Source: Methylocystaceae bacterium (lineage in GTDB: Bacteria > Pseudomonadota > Alphaproteobacteria > Rhizobiales > Beijerinckiaceae). From it: a DNA stretch of 64,000 nucleotides. The notes beneath the pieces were generated by a model. That model ran no database searches, was not told where the DNA came from, and saw only the letters and a program-made list of their open reading frames with translations. Positions 53,163 through 61,090 of the stretch are shown one piece after another; within the stretch, counting starts at the first letter, position 1, and each line of letters starts with the position of its first letter. Made by a program: the position numbers and the translations under genes. Where the stretch lies: assembly GCA_009773555.1 (NCBI GenBank), contig WSXZ01000008.1, forward strand, positions 1 to 64,000. The letters run 5' to 3'.

Positions 53163-53759
53163 CTATAACCGGGCGCGCGTCCATTGGCCGATGCGCAGCG
53201 CGATACGCGCCGCGGCGTCGCTGAGCGCCCGCACAGCTGGCGAGCCGGTGCGTTCAGGCGCCGGCGCCTCTTCGACAAAGATCCGCGCCGCCTTCGCCCG
53301 GCCGCCGCCCGAGTCGACGAGTTGGACGGAAACTTCAATGACGGCGAGATTGCGGGCGAGGTCGATCTCGAAGCGCCGCACGTCCGTCTGCAGTTTTGTT
53401 TGCGCGCCAAAGTTGGAAGAGGCTGAAAGACCGCACTGCTGCAGCGCTTCAATCAATCGGCGCTGGAAAAGACGCGGCATCGGATCCGACCACTGCACGC
53501 CGGGAAGAATAGCCACGCTGTCATCGCCGGCGCGAACCACGATGCGATCTGACGAGGTCGGCGCGAGGGCGGCTGGTTCGGGCACGAAGACCGCGGGGCC
53601 GCTGCGCAAGGCGACGCTGCGCAAAGCGCCCGTCTCGGTCGTCAGATCGAACGTCTCGCGCGTCGCCTGGGCGCAGGCCGACACGAAAAACGCGACCGAC
53701 ACGATCGCCGTCGCCTGCGCGACCTTGCGATGCGTCGAAGCGGACGCCTTCAGTTTCAT
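53163..53759 (-). CDS. ABC-type transport auxiliary lipoprotein
   Basis: About 198 residues from ATG 53759 (53777 is possible). A lipoprotein signal (IVSVAFFVSAC) is followed by the PqiC/MlaD-partner pattern (DRIVVRAGDDSVAILPGVQW, DPMPRLFQRRLIEAL) and a beta-rich end. It should sit in the outer membrane or periplasm as part of the Mla-type lipid transport system encoded just upstream, where it is the last gene. Confidence 0.85.
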   Translation of the reverse strand: MKLKASASTHRKVAQATAIVSVAFFVSACAQATRETFDLTTETGALRSVALRSGPAVFVPEPAALAPTSSDRIVVRAGDDSVAILPGVQWSDPMPRLFQRRLIEALQQCGLSASSNFGAQTKLQTDVRRFEIDLARNLAVIEVSVQLVDSGGGRAKAARIFVEEAPAPERTGSPAVRALSDAAARIALRIGQWTRARL

Positions 53760-53855
53760 GCCGACTCGTCGCCCCATTTCGCCCGCGCGCCCCGTCGAGC
53801 GCGTCGTTCTTCTAACCGATCCGCGCATTGGCTCAAAGCCACGCTTTGGATTGAT

Positions 53856-54758
53856 TTAACGCCCTTGATACTCCGGCACGGACTGGGACGGCCCGAAGAT
53901 GAATTGTGACGGGTTTTTCTCAACCGAACGCAGCGTGCGATCGAATGTGTCGACGGCCTTGCGCCCATCCACCGCGAGCTGTCCATATTCGCGCAGCCCC
54001 GTCGCGGCGAAACGATTGATGCGTTCCGAGGCCCCGGCGATATTGCCGGCGATCGCCTTGATCTGCTTGGGGTCAATCGCCTTGATCGTCCTTTCGCCTG
54101 CCGCAAGCAGCTGATCGAGCCGCGCCGCCGCCGGTTTAAGCGATCGTGCGACGTCCGTCGCGTCGTGGATGAAAGTCGTGATCGAAGCGGAGTTTTCGGC
54201 GAAAGTCTTGCTGACCGCTGCAGCGTTGGTGAGCGTCGCGGTGATGGCCGGACCGTTATCGTCAATGAGCTTGTCGAGTTTCGTGAGGACTTCGGCGGCC
54301 TTTTTCGACAGGCTCTGAACATTGACGAGCAAATTTTGGATTTCGGAGCGCTCGGCCTGAATTTGGGGATACTTCTGGCCGACTTGCGCCGTCAGAGGCG
54401 GGGCGCCGGGCGTGCCGCCGACCAGTAGGACGTCGGAAACGCCCGTAAAGCCCCGCGTCTCGAGACGCGCGCGCGTGTCAGTCTTGACCGGCGTTCTGCT
54501 GTCGATCCTGACGAGCACGTCGACCTTGCTCGGATCCTGCTCGGAAATCCCAAGATGCGTGACCTCGCCGACCTTCACGCCATTGAACAGCACCGAGGAC
54601 CCGCGGCTCAGCCCTGAAACCTCGGTGAAGACAATCTGGAATGTATCCTGCCGGCCAAGCTGGCTCGGACCGGAAAACCAGTAGACGAAAAGAAAGGCGG
54701 CGAAGGCGACCGCCAGCGTGAAGGCGCCGATCAGGGCGTAGTTGGCGCGGGTTTCCAT
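53856..54758 (-). CDS. mlaD: MlaD/MCE-domain lipid transport protein
   Basis: 300 residues. One N-terminal membrane helix (YALIGAFTLAVAFAAFLFVY) anchors an MCE domain (VSGLSRGSSVLFNGVKVG, RGFTGVSDVLLVGG), followed by a long helical C-terminal part (about 150-280). MCE proteins form periplasmic rings that carry phospholipids. Encoded after the ATPase with a 28-base overlap and followed by the lipoprotein. Confidence 0.92.
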   Translation of the reverse strand: METRANYALIGAFTLAVAFAAFLFVYWFSGPSQLGRQDTFQIVFTEVSGLSRGSSVLFNGVKVGEVTHLGISEQDPSKVDVLVRIDSRTPVKTDTRARLETRGFTGVSDVLLVGGTPGAPPLTAQVGQKYPQIQAERSEIQNLLVNVQSLSKKAAEVLTKLDKLIDDNGPAITATLTNAAAVSKTFAENSASITTFIHDATDVARSLKPAAARLDQLLAAGERTIKAIDPKQIKAIAGNIAGASERINRFAATGLREYGQLAVDGRKAVDTFDRTLRSVEKNPSQFIFGPSQSVPEYQGR

Positions 54759-55588
54759 TGTTCGTCCTTCTGCTCAACGCGCGCCGCAGTCAGTCTGCCG
54801 CCACGCACGCCGTGGAAATAGGCCTTCAGCCACGGGTGGTCGGATGCGAGCAAGGTTTCCAGCGGCCCTGCGGCGATGACCCGACCTTCAGCGAGCGCCG
54901 CCACCCTGTCGCAAATAGAATACAGGCTGTCGAGATCGTGCGTCACCATAAACACGGTCAGCCCGAGGGTCTGCTGCAGCGTGCCGATCAGCGCGTCGAA
55001 TTCGGCGGCGCTGATCGGATCGAGTCCCGATGTCGGTTCGTCCAGGAACACAAGCTCGGGATCAAGCGCCAGGGCGCGCGCCAGGGCCGCGCGCTTCACC
55101 ATGCCGCCCGACAATTCTGACGGAAATTTGTCCGCGGCGTCGGGACTGAGGCCAACAAGCTCGAGCTTCAACATGGCCAGCTCGTCCATCAGTCGCTGAG
55201 AGAGGTCGCGCATTTCGCGCATCGGCATCTGAATATTCTGCTTCACCGTGAGGCCCGAAAACAGCGCGCCGTTCTGAAACAGCACGCCCCAACGCTGTTC
55301 CAGCGCACGCCGCTCAAGCGGCGCGAGCGCGTCGCGATCTTGCCCAAAAACCCGAATGGAGCCGCCTCGCGTCGGCGTGAGTCCGAGAATCGCGCGGGTG
55401 AGCACCGATTTTCCCTGCCCAGATCCTCCGACGAAGCCGAGCACCTCGCCGCGGTAGACGTCGAGGCTGAGCCCTTTCATGATGGTTTTGTCGCCAAAGC
55501 CGACCACGAGATCGCGCACGCTGATAATGACGTCGCGATTCGGACGCGGTTGAGCGGCGTCGTTGGCGTGAGCCGAGGCGTTGGTCAT
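54731..55588 (-). CDS. mlaF: Lipid ABC transporter ATP-binding protein MlaF
   Basis: 285 residues from ATG 55588. Walker A FVGGSGQGKSVLTRAI, signature ELSGGMVKRAALARALA, Walker B LVFLDEPTSGLD and switch His in VTHDLDS are complete, with the MlaF/Ttg2A-specific GVLFQNGALFS block. It powers the MlaE permease. The ATG is 8 bases after the permease stop. Confidence 0.93.
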   Translation of the reverse strand: MTNASAHANDAAQPRPNRDVIISVRDLVVGFGDKTIMKGLSLDVYRGEVLGFVGGSGQGKSVLTRAILGLTPTRGGSIRVFGQDRDALAPLERRALEQRWGVLFQNGALFSGLTVKQNIQMPMREMRDLSQRLMDELAMLKLELVGLSPDAADKFPSELSGGMVKRAALARALALDPELVFLDEPTSGLDPISAAEFDALIGTLQQTLGLTVFMVTHDLDSLYSICDRVAALAEGRVIAAGPLETLLASDHPWLKAYFHGVRGGRLTAARVEQKDEQWKPAPTTP

Positions 55589-55596
55589 CGCCGCGC

Positions 55597-56745
55597 TCAA
55601 TAGTCGATCGCCGCAAAAAATACGGCGAACACCCCATCCATCACAATAACCATGAAGATTGATTTCACGACGGAGGAGGTGACCTGCCGGCCGAGCGATT
55701 CGGCGGAGCCCTGCGTCGCGAGCCCGTCCATCGACGCGATGAGGCCGATCACCAGCGCCATGAAGGGCGCCTTGATGATGCCGACAAGAAACGTATGCAG
55801 CGCGATCGCCTCTTTGAGCAATGATGCGAACGCCGCGGGGCTGATCCCCCCATACCACCAGGCCACGAGCATGCCGCCAAAGAGCGCCGCCATGTCGGCG
55901 ACGAAGGTCAAAATCGGCAGGGAAATCACCAGACCGAGCACGCGCGGCGCGATCAGCACCTCGAAGGGGGAAAGTCCCATCACCAGCAGCGCGTCGACCT
56001 CCTCGCGCATTTTCATCGAGCCGAGTTCGGCGGTGATCGCCGAGCCTGAACGGCCGGCGATCATGATCGAGGTGAGCAGCACGCCGAGTTCGCGCAAGAC
56101 AAGAATGCCGATCAGGCTGACCGTGTAGCTGGACGCGCCGAACTTGAGCAATTGAAAGATGCCCTGTTGCGCGACGATGCCGCCGACCAGAATGTTGATC
56201 AACACGATGATCGGGACGCTGCGAAAGCCGACCAGTTCGATTTGCGCGACGAGCGAAGTGAGCCTGAACCGCCGCGGATTGGAGGCCACATATATCATCG
56301 AGGAGACGAATTCGCCGAGAAAGCCGACGCCGCGGTAAAATTCGCGAAGCGCGTCCACGATGGATTCGCCAAAATCAGCGAGCAGAACGAAGATGACATT
56401 GAACCGCGGCCGCGAGGGCGCAGCGAAGTCGCGGTAACGCGTTTCTTCGAGCAGGGTCGAATATTCAGGCCGCACATGTTCGAGCGTGACAGCGACGTCG
56501 CGGCGCGCCAGATCATGCCGCGCGCGATTGATCAGCCAGGCGCCGGCCGTGTCGAGCTGCGAGACTTGCGAAAGATCGACGGCGATCGTGCGGTCGAGAC
56601 GGGCCTCCTCGACAATTCGACGCCCCTCCTCCTCCAGGCGCTGAGAGGCGAAGAGCGTCCAGTCGCCCGAAAGCGCAAGGCGCACGCCCTCCGCAGAGGA
56701 CTGGCGCGCGACTTTCGGCGGACGCTGCATCGCCGCGACGGTCAT
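55597..56745 (-). CDS. mlaE: Lipid ABC transporter permease MlaE with fused STAS domain
   Basis: 382 residues. Residues 1 to about 110 are a STAS domain (LSGDWTLFASQRLEEEGRR, AVDLSQVSQLDTAGAWL), the role of separate MlaB in E. coli. The rest is MlaE with five or six helices and the family blocks GFRSVPIIVLINILVGGIVA, ELGSMKMREEVDALLVMG and GIIKAPFMALVIGLIASMDG. It is first in the mla operon (mlaE, mlaF, mlaD, lipoprotein) for lipid exchange between the membranes. Confidence 0.93.
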   Translation of the reverse strand: MTVAAMQRPPKVARQSSAEGVRLALSGDWTLFASQRLEEEGRRIVEEARLDRTIAVDLSQVSQLDTAGAWLINRARHDLARRDVAVTLEHVRPEYSTLLEETRYRDFAAPSRPRFNVIFVLLADFGESIVDALREFYRGVGFLGEFVSSMIYVASNPRRFRLTSLVAQIELVGFRSVPIIVLINILVGGIVAQQGIFQLLKFGASSYTVSLIGILVLRELGVLLTSIMIAGRSGSAITAELGSMKMREEVDALLVMGLSPFEVLIAPRVLGLVISLPILTFVADMAALFGGMLVAWWYGGISPAAFASLLKEAIALHTFLVGIIKAPFMALVIGLIASMDGLATQGSAESLGRQVTSSVVKSIFMVIVMDGVFAVFFAAIDY

Positions 56746-56849
56746 CGGGCTTCGCTCCGCGCTGGAGTCAGTAATCGGCTCATTGATGACGTCATCCTAT
56801 CCGATGATTGTGGCGCGCCGCTGACGCGGGCCGGCGCGCCGCCGCTTGT

Positions 56850-56879
56850 AAAGCAGCCTCTTCCAAAGCAGCCTCTTGC
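56850..56879. repeat. Two-copy 15-bp tandem repeat
   Basis: AAAGCAGCCTCTTCC followed directly by AAAGCAGCCTCTTGC, with one difference. It lies between the mlaE start and the dipeptide epimerase start, divergent genes, so it could be part of either promoter. Confidence 0.5.
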
Positions 56880-56976
56880 AAAAACGTCATAACTTCGTGA
56901 ATTGACGTCAGCAAGCGCGTCGGCGCACATCGCAAACGCCAACCACAGACGCGCGAGGCGGGCGCCGGAGAGCGAA

Positions 56977-57937
56977 TTGAAGCGAAAACTATCTGTAGCC
57001 ATACAGAGTTACCCGATCGCCGGCAGCTTCGTGATTTCGCGGGGCGCCAAGACCGAAGCCGTCGTCGTGACCGCCACCTTGGTTCAAGGCGGCGGCGTCG
57101 GTCGGGGCGAATGCGTGCCCTACGCCCGTTATGGCGAAAGCGCCGACATCGTCGTCGCCTCAATTGAAGGCGCGCGCGAGGCTCTCGAAGCCGGAGCCGA
57201 TCGCGCCGCTCTGCAGCGCCTGCTGCCGGCGGGGGCGGCGCGTAACGCGCTCGATTGCGCCCTCTGGGACCTCGAGGCCAAGCTTTCGGGCGTTCCGGCC
57301 CATGTCGCGGCAGGTTTCGAGACGCTCTCGCCGCTCGTGACGGCCTTCACGATCTCGCTCGGCGCGCCCGACCAGATGCGCGCCGCTGCGGAACGGGCGG
57401 CCGACCGGCCGCTCTTGAAGATCAAGCTCGCCGGCGAGGGCGACGAAGCGCGCCTCGCCGCGGTGCGCGCGGGCGCCCCCAACTCAGCCCTCATCGTCGA
57501 CGCTAACGAATCCTGGGCGGAGGAAACCCTCCCCCGCCAGCTCGCCGCCTGCGCCGATTACGGCGTCTCACTCATTGAGCAGCCTCTGCCGGCAGACAGG
57601 GACGACATTCTCGCGCGCCTGCCCCGCCCGGTGCCGATCTGCGCCGACGAAAGCGTGCATGACCGCGCCTCGCTCGCGCCGCTCAAGGGCCGCTACGACG
57701 CGATCAACGTCAAGCTCGACAAGACTGGCGGCGCGCGCGGCGCAGGAAATGGGCTTTTCCATCATGGCGGGCTGCATGGTGGGAACGTCGCTCGGCATGG
57801 CGCCGGCTGTCCTGGTGGGGCAGATCGCCTCCTTCGTCGATCTCGACGGGCCTCTGCTTCTGGCCCGCGATCGCGTCCCGGGACTGTCCTATGAGGGATC
57901 GACCCTCATGCCGCCGGCGCCGGAGCTCTGGGGATAG
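56977..57937 (+). pseudogene. Dipeptide epimerase (enolase superfamily), disrupted near the C-terminus
   Basis: The TTG start at 56977 has GGAG 6 bases upstream. The first 250 codons have the L-Ala-D/L-Glu epimerase motifs: LLKIKLAG with the catalytic Lys pair, LIVDANESW, LIEQPLP, ICADES and NVKLDKTGG. From about 57728 the original frame turns to unrelated sequence, while the +1 frame carries the expected end AARAAQEMGFSIMAGCM ... SYEGSTLMPPAPELW. About 8 residues (LTEAL-type helix) are lost at the junction, so roughly 25 bases are deleted out of frame. The intact enzyme recycles murein peptides. Either a true pseudogene or an assembly fault. Confidence 0.8.
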
Positions 57938-57996
57938 GGCGCGAGGTCGCCATTGAACTTATTGACCGGTAGCTCTGTCGTAAACTAAGTATTAAC

Positions 57997-58048
57997 GGAT
58001 GGGGATGGGGTTCCCCCGATAACCGCCGAAAGGCTGATGACTCCTGCG
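57997..58048 (+). promoter_or_regulatory. Fluoride (crcB-type) riboswitch
   Basis: The RNA contains GGGG-AUGGGGUUC-CCCC (stem P1 with its loop), AUAACC, GCC-GAAA-GGC (P3) and UGAUGACUCCUGCG, the conserved crcB-motif order. The pseudoknot can form between GGGGU in the P1 loop and ACUCC (58040-58044), with one G-U pair. ACUCC can otherwise pair with GGAGU at 58089-58093, which contains the ribosome binding site of the TTG start at 58099; an adjoining UGCG/CGCA pair strengthens this. Fluoride binding would therefore free the ribosome binding site and turn translation on. Confidence 0.88.
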
Positions 58049-58098
58049 AACTCGCCGCCGCGTTCTTAAAGATCGTCGGCGCAGGGTAGGAGTGTCTG

Positions 58099-59742
58099 TT
58101 GCAAAGAGAGCCCGCGCCCCGTCGTGCGCCTTCCCGCCTGCGCCCTGGCCGCGAGAGCATCGCCGCCTGGGGCATCGGCGTGATTCGGCTCGCAAACCGG
58201 CGGCGATGGCTGTGCTCCGGAACTCCTATCGCGCTTTTTCTCGCCGGCTGCGCGCCCACGACGACGGTAGAGCGCGCCCAATTTCTCGGCGCGCCGGCCA
58301 TGGAGCGCACGCTGGCCGGGTCCGGCCTGAAAGCCGCCGCTGGCGAAACCGCTTGGCCCCGCGAGGAATGGTGGCGCGCTTTCCGCAGCGCAGAGCTTGA
58401 CGGCGTCATCGACAAGGCGTTGCGCGACAATCAAAGCCTCAAGAAAGCGGAAGACACTCTACGCGGCGCGGACGCCATCGTACAGGTCGCCGGCGCGAGG
58501 CTCCTCCCGGAAGTCCAGGCGACCTTCGGCATGCGGCAATCCCGCAATCCGCTGCATGGCGTCGTTGCCTCCTACAATCCGGCGCAGGGCGGATTGCAAA
58601 AGACCATGGCCTTCATCAATCCGCTTGCGCTGACCTGGGAGCTGGATTTCTGGCAGAAAAACCGGGCTCTGCTCGACTCGGCGATCGGCGAGTCCGCGGC
58701 GCAAGCGGCCGAACTCGAGCAGGCGCGCCTGCTGCTGACCGCCTCGGTCGCGCGCGCCTATCTGCGCGGCCACGCCGCGGCCCGCCAGCTCGAGGTCGCC
58801 AGAGCTTTGACGCGTCTGCGCCGCGATTTGGTTGCGCTTGCTGAAACACGCTATCGCACCGGACTCGACTCCTTGGACGGGGTGCAGATCGCCCGCGCCG
58901 AATTCGAAAACGCCGTCCGGCGCGAAGCGGCCGCAGAGGCGCTGGTGACGCTGCAGAAGGATGCGCTCGCTCGGCTGATGGGCGAAGGACCCGACGCCGC
59001 GCGCGACCTTTACGCCGGCCGGAGCGCGCCAGCGCCGGCGTCGCCGCCGCTGCCACGAAGCCTGCCGCTTGAACTGCTCGCGCACCGCCCCGATCTCGCC
59101 GCCGCGCTGCGCCGCGCCGAGGCGGCGGCGGCCCGGGTTCATGTCGCCAAAACGATGTTTCTTCCCTCGATTGATCTTGCAATCGCCGGCGGCTTTGAAG
59201 GCTCGGTGACCTCGACGAAGATCAGCAAACTCGCGGGCTATCTCTTCACGCCCTCGGCGATCGGCTACGCGGTCTCGCCCGGACTGCGCCTGCCCCTTTT
59301 TCAGGGCGGCCGCCTCAGCGGAAACCTGGAGTTTCAGCGCGCCGATTATGATCAGGCGGTCGACTCATATAATGAGACGCTGCTGCAAGCGGCGCAGCAG
59401 GTCGCCGACGCCATCGCCAATCTCAAGCGCGCGCGCGCCGAATATGAGGCGCAGAGCCGCTACCTGCGCGCTGCGCGCGCCCAGTATGACCTTGCGCAAT
59501 CGCGCCTGCGCGACGGCATGAAGGATCGCCGCGAAACCGTCGCCGAGCGCGTTGATCTTCTCGAGTCCGGCTTCGCGCAGCGCGCGCTTGAAGGCGACAG
59601 GCTGATCGCCGCCGTCGACTTGTATCAGGCGCTGGGCGGCGGCTATGCCGATGGTCCGCCGCTGGCCGCGCCGAAGCCGGCGCCCGAAACCGACCCTTTG
59701 ACGCCGGCCGTCGAGACGATCCAGTCGCTTGGCGGCGGCTGA
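58099..59742 (+). CDS. Outer-membrane efflux lipoprotein, NodT/OprM family
   Basis: 547 residues from TTG 58099, with AGGAG 6 bases upstream. After a 40-residue basic leader there is a lipobox (ALFLAGC), then two outer-membrane efflux repeats with long helices (LTWELDFWQKNRALLDSAIG, LPLELLAHRPDLAAALRRAE, SPGLRLPLFQGGRLSGNLEF). It forms the outer channel of a tripartite pump. It is directly controlled by the fluoride riboswitch, which is unusual for this family. An adaptor gene follows 39 bases later. Confidence 0.9.
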   Translation: MQREPAPRRAPSRLRPGRESIAAWGIGVIRLANRRRWLCSGTPIALFLAGCAPTTTVERAQFLGAPAMERTLAGSGLKAAAGETAWPREEWWRAFRSAELDGVIDKALRDNQSLKKAEDTLRGADAIVQVAGARLLPEVQATFGMRQSRNPLHGVVASYNPAQGGLQKTMAFINPLALTWELDFWQKNRALLDSAIGESAAQAAELEQARLLLTASVARAYLRGHAAARQLEVARALTRLRRDLVALAETRYRTGLDSLDGVQIARAEFENAVRREAAAEALVTLQKDALARLMGEGPDAARDLYAGRSAPAPASPPLPRSLPLELLAHRPDLAAALRRAEAAAARVHVAKTMFLPSIDLAIAGGFEGSVTSTKISKLAGYLFTPSAIGYAVSPGLRLPLFQGGRLSGNLEFQRADYDQAVDSYNETLLQAAQQVADAIANLKRARAEYEAQSRYLRAARAQYDLAQSRLRDGMKDRRETVAERVDLLESGFAQRALEGDRLIAAVDLYQALGGGYADGPPLAAPKPAPETDPLTPAVETIQSLGGG

Positions 59743-59781
59743 ACGCGCCACGCCTTAACAGAAGAACGCGAACCCCCATCG

Positions 59782-60972
59782 ATGGCGCTGTCCCGCAAAA
59801 GCATCCGCTCCCGCAGAGAGTTTCTGCTCAAGATCGTCATTGCGGCGGTTCTTGCCGGCGCGCTGATCGCGTTCTCGCGATGGTTTTTTTACGACCGCGA
59901 CTGGGTGACGACGGACAACGCCTTCGTCACCGGCAACATTATCCCGGTGCAGGCGGACGCGACGGGAGTCGTCGCCGCCGTGCTCGCTGAAGAAACGCAG
60001 CTCGTCAAAAAGGGCGACGTGCTCGTTCGCCTCGACGGCCAACGCGCAAGAGCGGCGCTCGCGCAGGCGGAGGCCGAACTCGGCCGCGCGGTTCGCTCCG
60101 TCGGCGCGCTTTACGCGCAGCGCCGCCAGGTCTGCCAGAAGGTCATTTCCCGCGCCGCGCTTCGGGACAGGACGCGCCACGATCTCGCAAGATACCGCGA
60201 GGCGACGCTGAGCGGCGCCGCTTCGCGACAGGTGCTGCAGAATACCGAGGACCAGCTCGCCGCGCAGGAAGCCGATCTGCGCGAGGCGCAGGCGGAATAT
60301 CAGTCGGTCGAGGCGCGCGTCGTCGGCGTGACGCGGATGAATCATCCCGACATCGAGGCCGCCAAGGCGCGATACAACGACGCTTACGTCGAGTTCGTGC
60401 GCCAGAACATTCGGGCGCCGGCGACCGGCTATGTCGCCAAGCGCAGCGTTCAGGTCGGCAAGCGGGTGCGCCCCGGCGACGCCATTCTCAATATCGTGCC
60501 GCTCGACCATCTCTGGGTCGAAGCGAATCTCTGGGAAAACAGGATGGCCAGGGTTCGTCCCGGGCAGGCGGCGATCATCAAGGTCGATCTCTACGGATCG
60601 GAACAGATCTACCATGGAGAAGTAGCGGGACTTGTTCCGGGCTCCGGCGCCGTCTTCGCGGCTCTTCCCCCCGATAACGCGACCGGCAACTTCATTCGAA
60701 TCGTCCAGCGGGTGCCGGTGCGCATCGCCCTGCGAGCGGACGAACTCGAGAAGCAGCCCTTGCGTCCCGGCCTGTCGACGGTCGCCTCGATTAATGTGTC
60801 CGGCCCGCTGCAATCGCCCAATCACTCGATCGTCAAGACGACAACGAATGAATATCTGACTGACGTCTATGACAAGGATCTCGCAGATGCGAAGACGCGC
60901 GCCGACAAGATCGTCAAGGATAACGCCATAGGCGCGTCGAACGACGGCGCCGCCTGCACAGCCGCCGAATAG
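59782..60972 (+). CDS. HlyD/EmrA-type membrane fusion protein
   Basis: 396 residues. A short cytoplasmic start and one membrane helix (IVIAAVLAGALIAFSRWFFY) are followed by the lipoyl/hairpin domains: DWVTTDNAFVTGNIIPVQA, a coiled-coil at about 95-190, then IRAPATGYVAKRSVQVGKRV and PLDHLWVEANLWENRMARV. It matches EmrA, which links an inner-membrane MFS pump to an outer channel. No EmrB-type pump gene follows; the next gene is a P-type ATPase. It may use a pump encoded elsewhere. Confidence 0.9.
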   Translation: MALSRKSIRSRREFLLKIVIAAVLAGALIAFSRWFFYDRDWVTTDNAFVTGNIIPVQADATGVVAAVLAEETQLVKKGDVLVRLDGQRARAALAQAEAELGRAVRSVGALYAQRRQVCQKVISRAALRDRTRHDLARYREATLSGAASRQVLQNTEDQLAAQEADLREAQAEYQSVEARVVGVTRMNHPDIEAAKARYNDAYVEFVRQNIRAPATGYVAKRSVQVGKRVRPGDAILNIVPLDHLWVEANLWENRMARVRPGQAAIIKVDLYGSEQIYHGEVAGLVPGSGAVFAALPPDNATGNFIRIVQRVPVRIALRADELEKQPLRPGLSTVASINVSGPLQSPNHSIVKTTTNEYLTDVYDKDLADAKTRADKIVKDNAIGASNDGAACTAAE

Positions 60973-61090
60973 ACTGTGCACGGTTAATTTCGACTAACGT
61001 TTGCCTTTTTGAGCGAATCTCTTGGCGCGACTCGGATCACGCCGTAAGATTCGGTTCCGATATTTTGATGATCTGATGGGGAGAGCAAGC

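Noticed and set aside
57997-58048. Alternative riboswitch classes (glycine, ydaO) for the leader
   Set aside because: The GGGGAUGGGGUUCCCCC, AUAACCGCC, UGAUGACUCC order and pseudoknot fit only the crcB fluoride motif.
60973-61090. Possible second riboswitch or terminator before the H+-ATPase
   Set aside because: Only a weak CGGA/TCCG pairing and a T5 run without a stem were found.
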